From Pandoraea captiosa (GTDB lineage Bacteria; Pseudomonadota; Gammaproteobacteria; Burkholderiales; Burkholderiaceae), in the NCBI RefSeq assembly GCF_902459775.1, contig NZ_CABPSQ010000002.1, positions 744,001-808,000 of the forward strand: a stretch of DNA of 64,000 bases. The letters run 5' to 3'. The position numbers and the translations under genes were made by a program. How positions within the stretch are numbered: position 1 is the stretch's first letter; each line of letters begins with the position of its first letter. Positions 1 through 8,432 of the stretch are shown here, in pieces. The notes below the pieces were generated by a model, which saw only the letters and a list, made by a program, of their open reading frames with translations, had not been told where the DNA came from and searched no databases.

Positions 1-411
1 CCGATCCCGACGCTCAACACGGCACTGCTGCTCACCTCAGGCGTCACGCTCACGATTTCGCACCACGCCCTGCGGGCGAACCATCGTGGCAGCGCGATCT
101 TCTGGCTGTTCGCCACCGTCGTGCTCGGTTTCGTGTTCCTGGGCTTTCAGGCGTACGAATATCACCACGCTTACACCGAACTGAACCTGAAGCTGACCTC
201 GGGCGTCTATGGCTCGACGTTCTTCCTGCTCACCGGCTTTCACGGTTTTCACGTGATGATGGGCGCGATCATGCTCTCCGTCATGCTGGTGCGTCTGATG
301 AAGGGGCACTTCACGCCGGATCATCACTTCGGTTTCGAAGGCGCAGCCTGGTACTGGCACTTTGTGGACGTGGTCTGGCTGGGGCTGTACGTCGTCGTCT
401 ACTGGCTCTGA
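1..411 (+). CDS. coxC: Cytochrome c oxidase subunit III, C-terminal part
   Basis: The reading frame is open from base 1 to the TGA at 409-411 and gives the last 136 residues of subunit III of an aa3-type cytochrome c oxidase; the start lies outside the window. Family-typical pieces are visible: the GFQAYEYHHA stretch, the FFLLTGFHGFHVMMG helix with its histidines, the WYWHFVDVVWL segment and the hydrophobic C-terminus. Subunit III is an integral inner-membrane subunit that stabilises the catalytic core without carrying metal centres. SURF1, heme A synthase, heme O synthase and SCO downstream on the same strand make this the distal end of an oxidase structural/assembly locus. Truncated only by the window edge. 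Confidence 0.95.
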   Translation, partial: PIPTLNTALLLTSGVTLTISHHALRANHRGSAIFWLFATVVLGFVFLGFQAYEYHHAYTELNLKLTSGVYGSTFFLLTGFHGFHVMMGAIMLSVMLVRLMKGHFTPDHHFGFEGAAWYWHFVDVVWLGLYVVVYWL

Positions 412-445
412 CGCCGGACCTCGTCGATACCGTCAACGCCCAGGG

Positions 446-470
446 CGCCGCCGGATTCCGGCGGCGTTTC
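446..470 (+). terminator. Hairpin terminator after coxC
   Basis: A 9-bp stem (446-454 with 458-466, core GCCGCCGG/CCGGCGGC) with a 3-base ATT loop is followed by TTTC and CATTT. It sits 35 bases after the coxC stop and before the oppositely oriented small gene at 693-896, which fits transcript termination. The U-run is short, so strength is uncertain. The rest of 412-692 shows no gene I can support. Confidence 0.55.
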
Positions 471-692
471 CATTTGCGGACGTGGCGTGCGCTTGCCGGA
501 TAGGCCAGTAGGGGCTTTCAGCTCAGTCGCGGCAGGCGCGGCGGGGAATGCGGCCTTATGTCGCAGCGTCGCAGTTTCATCGCTTGGCGCGCCGCAATGC
601 ATCGACGCCCGGCGCAGAAAGACGTTCTTTGGCGTCAGGCAGAGCGACGGAGAAAGGGTGCGGCGATTTGCCGCAGGAGGGCGGTGCGGGAC

Positions 693-896
693 TCAGTATC
701 GTATGCCCGTGCTGTGAATCCAGCCCATCCAGTTGGCGAAGAGGATGAGCAGGAACAGCGTCACCGACAGGCCGACGCGCACCGCGAGCGATTGCACGGT
801 GCGGTTCGATCGGCCCTTGTCCCGCATCATGAAAAACAATGCGGACGCCAGACTGCCGAGAATCAGGACGAAGGCGATGGCAACGATGATGCGCAT
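693..896 (-). CDS. Small twin-transmembrane protein (DUF2909 type)
   Basis: A 67-residue protein with two predicted membrane helices: residues about 2-20 (IIVAIAFVLILGSLASALFF) and about 42-58 (VGLSVTLFLLILFANWMGW), separated by a short charged loop (MRDKGRSNRT). Size, topology and position between coxC and SURF1 match the twin-transmembrane DUF2909 family found in oxidase assembly loci of Burkholderiales; a role in oxidase biogenesis is inferred only from the neighbourhood. ATG at 896 is chosen; an upstream GTG at 911 would add five residues. It lies opposite to all the flanking oxidase genes. Confidence 0.75.
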   Translation of the reverse strand: MRIIVAIAFVLILGSLASALFFMMRDKGRSNRTVQSLAVRVGLSVTLFLLILFANWMGWIHSTGIRY

Positions 897-1052
897 GATG
901 TGTCCGGGCACGGGAATGTTTCATTATCGGGCAATGCCCCTGTGCTGGCACGCTGCAATGCAGTGTATTCCGCTCGCGTCGTGCGCCATCGGACGGCCGC
1001 AGCGACTGCTGGGGCGGTTGGGAATGTTGGGACTGTCGGACTGGGAACGGAT

Positions 1053-1793
1053 GTGTTGAAAACCCTTTTGCGTGGCATGCGGCCGGTGCCGACGGTGCTG
1101 ATTCTGCTGGGCGTGATACTGAGCGCGTCGCTTGGCGTGTGGCAGTATCAGCGCGCGCAGATGCGCCTGGCGCGCCAGGCACAGATCGAACAGGCAGAGC
1201 GTGCGCCGGTGATCGCACTTGGCGACCGGGCCTATTCGCTCGCAGACGTGACACACCGACGGGTACGCGTGACCGGGCGTTTTTTGACGAACCGCGTGGT
1301 GTATCTGGACAACCGGCCGCGCAACGAACTGCCCGGCTTCTATGTGGTGATGGCGTTGCAGGTCTCGCCGGAACACGTCGTGCTCGTCAATCGTGGCTGG
1401 TTGCCGCGTGACTTGCGCGATCGCGAAGCGATCATGCCGTACGCCACCCCGGCGGGCGACGTTACGGTAGAAGGCATTGCCACACAGGATCCGTCGCGCG
1501 CCTTCGAACTGGGGCACGGTGGTTCCGCTGCGGGGCTGGCGATTCGCCAGAATCTGGACGTGGCGGATTACGCGCGTGAAACGTCGCTACCGTTGCAGCC
1601 GTTCGTCATCATGCAGACGAACGACACGGGCGACCACCTGTTGCGCGACTGGCCCGCGCCGGCGAGCGGGGCGGATCGCAATTATGGTTATATGGCCCAG
1701 TGGTTCGGTCTGTCGCTGATACTGGCGGTGCTCGGTCTGCGAATCGCATATCGACGCGGCCGTCAGCAGCATGGTGCGGGCATGAGCGCATAA
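1053..1793 (+). CDS. SURF1 family cytochrome oxidase assembly protein
   Basis: SURF1 helps insert heme A into subunit I of aa3 oxidases. The protein (246 residues from GTG 1053, or 238 from ATG 1077) has the family topology: an N-terminal helix (VLILLGVILSASLGVWQYQR), a periplasmic domain with the LDNRP...GFYVV block and VNRGWLPRD, and a C-terminal helix (NYGYMAQWFGLSLILAVLGL) carrying the conserved Y-x-x-QW motif. GTG 1053 is preceded by GGGA with a 6-base gap, whereas ATG 1077 has no visible ribosome binding site, so I prefer GTG; both are plausible. A much longer upstream extension of this frame runs antisense through the neighbouring small gene and is not real. The stop lies inside a short tandem repeat before the next gene. 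Confidence 0.9.
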   Translation: MLKTLLRGMRPVPTVLILLGVILSASLGVWQYQRAQMRLARQAQIEQAERAPVIALGDRAYSLADVTHRRVRVTGRFLTNRVVYLDNRPRNELPGFYVVMALQVSPEHVVLVNRGWLPRDLRDREAIMPYATPAGDVTVEGIATQDPSRAFELGHGGSAAGLAIRQNLDVADYARETSLPLQPFVIMQTNDTGDHLLRDWPAPASGADRNYGYMAQWFGLSLILAVLGLRIAYRRGRQQHGAGMSA

Positions 1794-1829
1794 GGGCATC
1801 GGCATAAAGGCATAGGCATAAGGGCATAG
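1788..1829 (+). repeat. 14-bp tandem repeat at the SURF1/SCO-like gene junction
   Basis: Five GGCAT words start at 1795, 1801, 1809, 1815 and 1823 (steps 6, 8, 6, 8). This resolves to about 2.5 copies of the 14-bp unit GGCAT[C/A]GGCATAA[A/G]. The identical 12-mer GCATAAGGGCAT occurs at 1788-1799 and 1816-1827. The array contains the SURF1 stop codon and several AGG-type sequences, and the next gene starts directly after it, so copy number would change spacing and ribosome binding. Confidence 0.85.
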
Positions 1830-1835
1830 GTGAAT

Positions 1836-2480
1836 ATGAGTGCAGACGTGAGGACCGCCGCAAACGCGGGGAACCCCGGCAATCCCGCCATCGACCCGGT
1901 GCAGCGACGTCGCGCGCGACGTATGCTCGTACTGCTGTTCGCGGTGTGCGCGGCGCCTGCGGTCGCGGCATACCTGATGTATTTCGTCTTCAAGCCCCAA
2001 GGCGGCACGTCGGCCTACGGCAAGTTGGTCGAACCTCAGCGGCCCCTGCCCACGTTGGTCGTCCACGATGACGAGACGGGCGAGAACCTGCCGCTGTCCT
2101 CGCTCAAGGGAAAGTGGCTGATGATCAGTGCGGATACCGCCACCTGCGACGAGAACTGCGTCAGCAAGCTGTTCTACATGCGGCAGATCCGCGTTCTGCA
2201 GGGCAACGAGCGCACGCGTGTCGAGACCCTGTGGCTTGTCACCGACGGTGCTGCCGTGTCGAAGCAGATCGATGACGCCTATCCCGACACGCGGCGTTTG
2301 CGTGCGGATCCGGTCGCGCTCGCCGCGTGGTTGCCCACACAGGAGGGCACTGGCTTGCGCGACCACATTTATCTGGTCGACCCGCTGGGCAACCTGATGA
2401 TGGCGTTCCCGAAGAACGCCGATCCGGGCAAGATCAAGAGCGACCTGTCGCGCCTGCTCAAGTGGTCCGGCACGGGTTGA
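1836..2480 (+). CDS. Membrane-anchored SCO-like thioredoxin-fold protein (oxidase locus)
   Basis: A 214-residue protein with one N-terminal membrane helix (about residues 30-52, MLVLLFAVCAAPAVAAYLMY) and a periplasmic domain that reads as a divergent SCO/thioredoxin fold. It has a C-x3-C pair (Cys104 and Cys108, in DTATCDENCV) and a later Asp-His (His177, in RDHIYLVDPLGNLMM) at the position where SCO proteins carry their third copper ligand. It is usually annotated only as a cytochrome oxidase transmembrane/assembly protein. The location between SURF1 and heme A synthase supports a role in aa3 assembly; copper handling or thiol redox chemistry is inference. ATG 1836 has AGG six bases upstream; GTG 1830 is an alternative in-frame start. 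Confidence 0.85.
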   Translation: MSADVRTAANAGNPGNPAIDPVQRRRARRMLVLLFAVCAAPAVAAYLMYFVFKPQGGTSAYGKLVEPQRPLPTLVVHDDETGENLPLSSLKGKWLMISADTATCDENCVSKLFYMRQIRVLQGNERTRVETLWLVTDGAAVSKQIDDAYPDTRRLRADPVALAAWLPTQEGTGLRDHIYLVDPLGNLMMAFPKNADPGKIKSDLSRLLKWSGTG

Positions 2481-2601
2481 TACGGTGAGCGGAGTGGGCG
2501 CCAACTTGTGATGCAGGATGTGATGCAGGATGGTGCCGGAATGAACCCTCGCGTGTGGCGTTGCGCCACGCCGGACATGACGAAGAACTGACGTAAAACC
2601 A

Positions 2602-3801
2602 ATGCTTTACCTTCTGGAACTGGGCTTCATCGGCCTGTGCATCGCGGTGCTGCCGCTCGGTTGGGTGGTGTTGCGCCGCGACACCAACAAGTACCGCAAA
2701 CTGGCCTGGGTGACGACCTATCTCACGCTCGACCTGATCATGTTCGGCGGCTTCACGCGGCTGACGGATTCGGGGCTGGGCTGCCCCGACTGGCCGGGGT
2801 GCTACGGCACGTCGTCGCCGTTTGCGGCGCACGCCGACATTCATGCCGCGCAGTTGCTGCTGCCGAGCGGGCCGGTCACGTTCGTGAAGGCGTGGATCGA
2901 AATGATCCACCGCTATTTCGCCATGGCGGTGGGTGTGCTCATCATCGCGCTGATGGTCATGGCCTGGGTGAAGCGCCGCGAACTGAAGCAGTCGCCGTGG
3001 CTCGCCACAGGGTTGCTGGTCCTCGTTTGCGTGCAAGGCGCATTCGGCGCATGGACGGTCACGATGAAGCTCCAGCCGGTGATCGTCTCCATTCACCTGA
3101 TGCTGGCACTCACTCTATTGGGCTCGCTTGCCTGGCTGGCCTCGCGACAGATGCCGCTCGCGAGCGTCGCGGCCGACCCCGGGGCCTTGCGCTGGCGTAC
3201 GGCGGCGCTGATCGGCCTGGCGTTGCTCGTCTTCCAGATTGCCCTTGGCGGATGGGTAAGTACCAACTACGCTGTATTGGCATGTACCGACTTCCCAACG
3301 TGTCAGGGTCAATGGATTCCGCCGATGGACTTCCACAACGGCTTCAAGCTGTGGCGTGAACTGGGCAAGACGGCCGGTGGCGAGGTGATTCCCATGGACG
3401 CGCTCGTGGCAATCCATTGGGCGCATCGCACTTTTGCCGTGGTCGTGGTGCTGTATCTGGCGTGGCTGGCGAGCCGGCTGCGACGTCATGCCGCGCTCAG
3501 AAGGCTGTCGATTCTGGTATTGATACTGGTGCTCGTGCAATTTGCCACGGGGCTGTCGAACATCGTTTTCCAGTGGCCGTTGCTCAACGCCATTGCGCAT
3601 AACGGCGGGGCGGCCGTCCTGCTGCTTTTGCTCGTCATGTTAAACTACCGCATTCGCGCCGCCCGGCTCGTTCAAGAGTTTGAAGCGGCGCCTTTTGCGT
3701 CCGGCCTGATGAATCAGGCAGACCTTTCGGCCCGCCAGAAGCCTCTCTCCACCGCGGAGCCGGCTGCCGCACCGCTCGGCGCCCCCACTGGCCCGGCGTA
3801 G
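2602..3801 (+). CDS. ctaA: Heme A synthase (COX15/CtaA)
   Basis: Converts heme O to heme A by oxidising the C8 methyl group; an integral inner-membrane enzyme. The 399-residue protein has about eight hydrophobic helices and family signatures: [19 protein letters not shown] near residues 49-67, EMIHRYFAM with the heme-ligating histidine, the second-half repeat [19 protein letters not shown], and [10 protein letters not shown]. Two Cys pairs (C-x5-C and C-x5-C) mark the two related halves. The last ~45 residues after helix 8 are a Pro/Ala-rich soluble tail not needed for the fold. It is followed after 16 bases by heme O synthase, its substrate supplier, so the two are probably co-transcribed. 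Confidence 0.96.
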   Translation: MLYLLELGFIGLCIAVLPLGWVVLRRDTNKYRKLAWVTTYLTLDLIMFGGFTRLTDSGLGCPDWPGCYGTSSPFAAHADIHAAQLLLPSGPVTFVKAWIEMIHRYFAMAVGVLIIALMVMAWVKRRELKQSPWLATGLLVLVCVQGAFGAWTVTMKLQPVIVSIHLMLALTLLGSLAWLASRQMPLASVAADPGALRWRTAALIGLALLVFQIALGGWVSTNYAVLACTDFPTCQGQWIPPMDFHNGFKLWRELGKTAGGEVIPMDALVAIHWAHRTFAVVVVLYLAWLASRLRRHAALRRLSILVLILVLVQFATGLSNIVFQWPLLNAIAHNGGAAVLLLLLVMLNYRIRAARLVQEFEAAPFASGLMNQADLSARQKPLSTAEPAAAPLGAPTGPA

Positions 3802-3817
3802 CGCATTGCCTTCAGAT

Positions 3818-4723
3818 ATGAAAAGCACGACCCTTCCCCATCCGCCAGCCAGCCGCATCGCGCAGTACTGGGCGCTCACCAAGCCCCGCGTGACGCAGCT
3901 TGCTGTGTTCTGTGCCGTGATCGGCATGTTCCTGTCCACGCGCGGCATGGTGCCGTGGCAGGTGCTGATCGGCGGCACCATCGGCATCTGGCTGCTCGCC
4001 GGATCCGCTTTTGCCGTGAACTGCCTGATCGAGCAACGCGTGGACGCGCTCATGCGCCGCACGGCGTGGCGTCCGTCCGCACGCGGCGAGATCGCCCCGT
4101 GGCAGATCATCGTCTTCTCGACGATTCTGGGTGGCGCCGGCATGGTGGTGCTCTACACGTTCACCAACGCACTGACGATGTGGCTCACGCTGGGCACCTT
4201 TGTCGGCTACGCGTTGATCTACACCATCATCCTCAAGCCCTCCACGCCGCAGAACATCGTGATCGGCGGTGCTGCCGGGGCGATGCCGCCCGCGCTGGGC
4301 TGGGCGGCGGTCACCGGCGCCGTGCCGGCCGACGCGTGGATCCTCGTACTCATCATCTTCGTGTGGACGCCGCCGCATTTCTGGGCGCTCGCCCTCTATC
4401 GTCGTCAGGACTACGTGAACTCCGGCCTGCCCATGCTGCCGATCACGCACGGCGAGAAGTACACGCGCCTGCAAATCCTGCTCTACAGCGTGGTGCTGTT
4501 CGCCGTGTCGTTGCTGCCGTTCGCGCATCGCATGAGCGGGTATCTGTATCTGGTAAGCGCCGTGGTGCTGTCGGGCATCTTCCTGGGGTACGCCGTGAAG
4601 CTGTGGCGCAAGTATTCCGATGAGCTCTCGCGCTCGATGTTCCGCTACTCGATCGTCTACCTTTCGCTGCTGTTCGCGGCGTTGCTCGTCGATCATTACG
4701 TACAGATCTATCTGCTGGGCTGA
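3818..4723 (+). CDS. ctaB: Protoheme IX farnesyltransferase (heme O synthase)
   Basis: Transfers farnesyl from farnesyl diphosphate to protoheme IX, giving heme O, the precursor that CtaA turns into heme A. The 301-residue UbiA-family membrane protein shows [20 protein letters not shown] at the N-terminus, the first Asp-rich region [19 protein letters not shown], the second [19 protein letters not shown], and about eight to nine helices. ATG 3818 gives the usual family length; a TTG at 3806 in the same frame would add four residues. It begins 16 bases after ctaA and precedes the SCO lipoprotein. Confidence 0.96.
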   Translation: MKSTTLPHPPASRIAQYWALTKPRVTQLAVFCAVIGMFLSTRGMVPWQVLIGGTIGIWLLAGSAFAVNCLIEQRVDALMRRTAWRPSARGEIAPWQIIVFSTILGGAGMVVLYTFTNALTMWLTLGTFVGYALIYTIILKPSTPQNIVIGGAAGAMPPALGWAAVTGAVPADAWILVLIIFVWTPPHFWALALYRRQDYVNSGLPMLPITHGEKYTRLQILLYSVVLFAVSLLPFAHRMSGYLYLVSAVVLSGIFLGYAVKLWRKYSDELSRSMFRYSIVYLSLLFAALLVDHYVQIYLLG

Positions 4724-4756
4724 GCACGGCGCAAGTGCGCAGACTGCATCACGACG

Positions 4757-4793
4757 ACAGGCGCGTTACGGTATTTCCGACCGGCGCGCCTGT
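4757..4793 (+). other. Perfect 9-bp dyad between ctaB and the SCO gene
   Basis: ACAGGCGCG (4757-4765) and CGCGCCTGT (4785-4793) form a perfect inverted repeat around a 19-base interior, followed by TGTATTTT. The 9-bp stem with a large loop could be an RNA stem-loop that attenuates read-through from ctaB, or a protein site. I cannot decide between these. Confidence 0.4.
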
Positions 4794-4841
4794 TGTATTT
4801 TCGGAAGGCGTTTTTTCCATACGTTCTGGGGTCATTCGTTC

Positions 4842-5447
4842 ATGAATCTAGCTGTCATCTGGTTGCGCCGCGCGATGTGGCTCATGGGGCTCACCGTACT
4901 TCTCGCCGCGTGCGGCAAGCAAGGCCCGACGTTCACGAGTCTGGACATCACCGGCAATAAGGAATTCGCGCAGGACTTCTCGTTGCAGGACCCGCAGGGC
5001 AAAACCCGCACGCTTGCCGATTACAAGGGTAAGGCGGTGGTGATGTTCTTCGGCTATACGCATTGCCCGGATGTCTGCCCGACCACGATGGCCGAACTCA
5101 ACCAGGTCATGCAGAAGCTCGGCCCGGACGACGCCCAGCGTGTGCAGGTGCTGTTTGTGACGGTCGACCCGCAGCGCGATACGGCCGAACTGATGGGGCA
5201 GTACGTCCCGGCATTCAATCCGGCGTTCGTGGGATTGCGTCCGGCCGACGAGGCAGCGCTCAAAGCCGTGACCAAGTCGTTTCGCGTGGTCGTGAACAAG
5301 GTCGAGGGATCTACGCCGAACAATTACACCATCGATCACACCGCGGGCATTTACGTGTTCGATCCGAACGGACAATTGCGTCTGTTCATGCGCCCCGACG
5401 AGCCCGTCGACGCCATGGCCAAGGACCTGAAGACACTGTTGAGCTAA
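4842..5447 (+). CDS. SCO1/SenC family copper chaperone (lipoprotein)
   Basis: SCO proteins deliver copper to, or reduce, the CuA site of cytochrome c oxidase. The 201-residue protein starts with a lipoprotein signal peptide (LLAAC, lipidated Cys24), so it should be anchored in the membrane facing the periplasm. The thioredoxin fold carries the copper motif GYTHCPDVCP (Cys75 and Cys79) and the conserved histidine in IDHTAGIYVF. ATG 4842 begins exactly at the signal peptide; the frame extends upstream but that part has no SCO features. Last gene of the aa3 assembly run; a perfect hairpin follows 26 bases after the stop. Confidence 0.95.
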   Translation: MNLAVIWLRRAMWLMGLTVLLAACGKQGPTFTSLDITGNKEFAQDFSLQDPQGKTRTLADYKGKAVVMFFGYTHCPDVCPTTMAELNQVMQKLGPDDAQRVQVLFVTVDPQRDTAELMGQYVPAFNPAFVGLRPADEAALKAVTKSFRVVVNKVEGSTPNNYTIDHTAGIYVFDPNGQLRLFMRPDEPVDAMAKDLKTLLS

Positions 5448-5473
5448 GTTTTCGCCGACATCGTCCGCCCAAA

Positions 5474-5501
5474 AAAATCGCGCCTCGTGAGGCGCGATTT
5501 T
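5474..5501. terminator. Bidirectional terminator between the SCO gene and cydX
   Basis: A perfect 12-bp stem, AAAATCGCGCCT (5474-5485) with AGGCGCGATTTT (5490-5501), and a CGTG loop, with A-run and T-run on either side. It lies between the convergent SCO (+) and cydX (-) genes and can terminate both transcripts. Confidence 0.9.
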
Positions 5502-5531
5502 CATTTCTGCATCGGATGAGGCAAGTCGGCT

Positions 5532-5648
5532 TCAGTTGCCTTCCTGGCTGCGACGCTCGAGATCGTCATGCGCTTCGAACCACATCACGTTGATGATGCC
5601 GAACGCGAGCGCGAGGCCAAGGCCGAGAATCCAAGAGAAGTACCACAT
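5532..5648 (-). CDS. cydX: Cytochrome bd oxidase small subunit CydX
   Basis: A 38-residue single-helix protein that begins MWYFSWILGLGLALAFGIIN and ends with a short charged tail (HDDLERRSQEGN). MWYFxWILG is the CydX/CbdX hallmark. In E. coli CydX is an accessory subunit that stabilises the heme centres of the bd quinol oxidase. It lies 15 bases downstream of cydB in the same orientation, with AGGAG about eight bases before its ATG, so it should be translated from the cydPABX transcript. It is the last gene before the bidirectional terminator. Confidence 0.92.
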   Translation of the reverse strand: MWYFSWILGLGLALAFGIINVMWFEAHDDLERRSQEGN

Positions 5649-5663
5649 GTCGCGACTCCTTGA

Positions 5664-6806
5664 TCAGTACATCGTGTGGGGGTTGTCGTTGACCGTCTCG
5701 ATCGTCACGCGGCCACGGATCACGCGGTACACCCAGCCGGTGTAGAGCAGAACGATGGGCAGGAAGACGACCACGGCGATGAGCATGATTTGCAGCGTGA
5801 GCTGGCTCGATGTCGCGTCCCAGACCGTGAGGCTGCTGCCCGGCGCGGTGGCCGAAGGCATCACGAACGGGAACATCGAGAAGCCGGCGGTGAGGATGAT
5901 GCCGGCCATCATCAGCCCGGTGACGACGAACGTCCAGGCATAGGCGCGGCTGGTCGCGAGCAGGGCGGCGAGCAGCGCGCACAGGCAGGCGACGACCGGC
6001 GCCGCGACCATCCACGGATACGTCTGATAGTTCGTGAGCCACAGGCCCGGACCGGTTGTGACCTGCTTCAAGAGCGGGTTGGCCGGTGCATCGGTCGCGC
6101 CCATTTTCGCGATGGCGAAGCCGTCGACATGCGTTGCCACGATCACGCCCGCCACGAGGAACAGGAGCAGCGTGCCGAGTGCGGTCATGCGCATGATGCG
6201 TCCGGCGCGCGCCGCGACGACCGGATCGGCCTTCATGCGCAGGTGTGCCGCACCGTGGGTGAGCAGCATGAGCAGGCTGACCAGTCCGCAGAGCAGCGCA
6301 AACGGGTTGAGCAGCGCCCAGAACGAGCCGGTGTAGGTGGAGCGCAGCGTGTTGTCGAACGAGAACGGCAGACCGAGCAGCAGGTTCCCGAAAGCCACGC
6401 CGAACACCAGCGACGGCACCGTGCTGCCCACGAATAGCGCCCAGTCCCACGCGCTACGCCAGCGAGCGCTCGGCAACTTGTTGCGATAGTCGAAGCCGAC
6501 GGGTCGCAGGAACAGCGCGAAGAGCACGAGCAACAGCGCCCAGTAAAGGCCCGAGAAGGCGGCGGCGTAGACGAGCGGCCACGCGGCGAACATCGCCCCG
6601 CCTGCCGTGACGAACCACACCTGATTGCCTTCCCACGTCGGGGCAACGGTGTTGATGATGACGCGCCGCTCCGCGTCCGTCTTGCCCAGGAATGGCAGCA
6701 GCGTGCCGGTGCCCATGTCGAAGCCGTCGAAGAAGGCGAAGCCGATCAGCAGCACGCCGATGAGCACCCACCAGATCAGCTTGAGAATGGTGTAATCGAT
6801 CATCAT
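5664..6806 (-). CDS. cydB: Cytochrome bd quinol oxidase subunit II
   Basis: Subunit II of the bd-type oxygen reductase, an integral membrane protein without heme that pairs with CydA. At 380 residues it matches the usual family length. The N-terminus [20 protein letters not shown] followed by DGFDMG is diagnostic, as are [10 protein letters not shown] and the C-terminal [12 protein letters not shown]. About eight to nine helices are evident. The start is an ATG-ATG doublet at 6806/6803. It lies 21 bases downstream of cydA. Confidence 0.97.
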   Translation of the reverse strand: MMIDYTILKLIWWVLIGVLLIGFAFFDGFDMGTGTLLPFLGKTDAERRVIINTVAPTWEGNQVWFVTAGGAMFAAWPLVYAAAFSGLYWALLLVLFALFLRPVGFDYRNKLPSARWRSAWDWALFVGSTVPSLVFGVAFGNLLLGLPFSFDNTLRSTYTGSFWALLNPFALLCGLVSLLMLLTHGAAHLRMKADPVVAARAGRIMRMTALGTLLLFLVAGVIVATHVDGFAIAKMGATDAPANPLLKQVTTGPGLWLTNYQTYPWMVAAPVVACLCALLAALLATSRAYAWTFVVTGLMMAGIILTAGFSMFPFVMPSATAPGSSLTVWDATSSQLTLQIMLIAVVVFLPIVLLYTGWVYRVIRGRVTIETVNDNPHTMY

Positions 6807-6827
6807 GATGTCGTGTCTCCCTGACGA

Positions 6828-8432
6828 TCAGACCGAGGCGGCCGGGCGGTCGCTGCCGAGGGCAGTGCCGGGCGTGCCTTGCGTCTCGAAGTGGTAGCGG
6901 CCGGTGTGCAGCGACGACGGGCCGAGCTTGACGTACTTCACCATCAGGAACATTTCGATGATGAGCAGCGCGGTGTAGAAGATGATGAAGCCCGCGAGGC
7001 TCAGGTAAAGGTCGGTGGCGGAGAGCGACGACGTGGACAGGTGCGTGGGCAGAATGCCCGCAATGGTCCACGGCTGACGCCCCATTTCGGCGACGATCCA
7101 GCCGAACTCGGCGGCCAGCCACGGCAACGGAATCGCCCACACGCACCAGCGCAGGAACCAGGCCGAGCGCGGTTTGAGCAGACGGCGGCGCGCGCAGAGC
7201 CAGAAGGCCCACAGGAACGTGAAGAGGAACAGGAAGCCCAGGCCGACCATGATGCGGAACGACCAGAAGACGGGGGCTACCGGCGGGATGGTGTCGTTGG
7301 CCGCCATGTGAATCTGCTCGGGCGTGGCATCGACGACGTTCGCCGTGTACTTCTTGAGCAGCAGACCGTAGCCCAGATCGTCCTTGTACTTGTCGAACTC
7401 GGCGCGCACGGCCGGCGAAGTATCGCCGCCCCGCAGCTTCTCCAGCGCCGCGAAGGCGAGCATGCCGCGCTTGATGTTGTCCTTGTGCTCGTCACGCAAT
7501 TGCGTGAGACCGATCACCGGCGTGTCGACCGAACGTGTGGCAATCAGGCCCATCGCCCAGGGAATCTTCACGGCGTAATCGGTGCGCTCTTCCTTCTGAT
7601 TCGGGAAGCCGAACAGCGTGAACGATGCGGGCGGCTTGGCCGTTTCCCATTCCGCTTCGATGGCGGCGAGCTTGACCTTCTGCACTTCGCCCGTGGTGTA
7701 GCCCGATTCGTCGCCGAGCACGATGACGGACAGCGTCGAGGCCAGACCGAAACCTGCGGCGACCGCGAAGGAGCGCAGCGCGAAGGGCACGTCGCGACGC
7801 TTGAGCAGATACCAGGCGGAGATGCCCAACACGAACATGGCCGCCGTCACGTATCCCGCCGAGAGCGTGTGGACGAACTTCACCTGCGCGACCGGGTTGA
7901 AGACCACTTCCCAGATGCTGTTGAGCTCCATGCGCATGGTCTCGTAGTTGAAGTGCGCCCCGACCGGATTGTTCATCCAGCCGTTCGCCACGAGAATCCA
8001 CAACGCCGAAAGGTTCGAGCCGAGCGCCACGGCGAAGGTCGTCGCCAGGTGGCCGATACGCGAGAGCTTGTTCCATCCGAAGAAGAACAGACCCACGAAG
8101 GTGGCCTCCAGGAAGAAGGCCATCAGCCCCTCGATGGCGAGCGGCACGCCGAAGATGTCGCCGACGTAGTGCGAGTAGTACGCCCAGTTGGTGCCGAACT
8201 GGAATTCGAGCGTGAGACCCGTGGTCACGCCCATCGCAAAGTTGATCAGGAAGAGCTTGCCCCAGAACTGGGTCATGTCTTTGTAGATCTGCTTGCCGGT
8301 CATCACATAGACCGATTCCATGATGACGAGCAGCCACGACAAGCCCAATGTGAGCGGGACGAACAGAAAGTGATACAGCGCCGTTATGGCGAACTGCAAG
8401 CGCGAGAGGTCGACGACTTCGCTACTGATCAT
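6828..8432 (-). CDS. cydA: Cytochrome bd quinol oxidase subunit I
   Basis: Catalytic subunit that binds the b558, b595 and d hemes and oxidises ubiquinol at a periplasmic Q loop while reducing O2. The 534-residue protein shows LSRLQFAITALYHFLFVPLT with the heme-ligand His near the N-terminus, the GTNWAYYSHYVGDIFG segment, a long Q loop (about residues 255-310), and GRQPWTIAGILPT near the end. Length suits the E. coli-like long-loop class. ATG 8432 is chosen because AAGGTG sits six bases upstream; a GTG nine bases further up (8441) is in frame but has no site of its own. The start overlaps the end of cydP by 11 bases, implying translational coupling. Confidence 0.96.
   Translation of the reverse strand: MISSEVVDLSRLQFAITALYHFLFVPLTLGLSWLLVIMESVYVMTGKQIYKDMTQFWGKLFLINFAMGVTTGLTLEFQFGTNWAYYSHYVGDIFGVPLAIEGLMAFFLEATFVGLFFFGWNKLSRIGHLATTFAVALGSNLSALWILVANGWMNNPVGAHFNYETMRMELNSIWEVVFNPVAQVKFVHTLSAGYVTAAMFVLGISAWYLLKRRDVPFALRSFAVAAGFGLASTLSVIVLGDESGYTTGEVQKVKLAAIEAEWETAKPPASFTLFGFPNQKEERTDYAVKIPWAMGLIATRSVDTPVIGLTQLRDEHKDNIKRGMLAFAALEKLRGGDTSPAVRAEFDKYKDDLGYGLLLKKYTANVVDATPEQIHMAANDTIPPVAPVFWSFRIMVGLGFLFLFTFLWAFWLCARRRLLKPRSAWFLRWCVWAIPLPWLAAEFGWIVAEMGRQPWTIAGILPTHLSTSSLSATDLYLSLAGFIIFYTALLIIEMFLMVKYVKLGPSSLHTGRYHFETQGTPGTALGSDRPAASV

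Noticed and set aside
558-1052. Open extension of the SURF1 frame giving a 411-residue protein
   Set aside because: It runs antisense through the small two-helix gene, is Arg/His-rich without family features, and lacks a ribosome site; the SURF1 helix starts only after 1053/1077.
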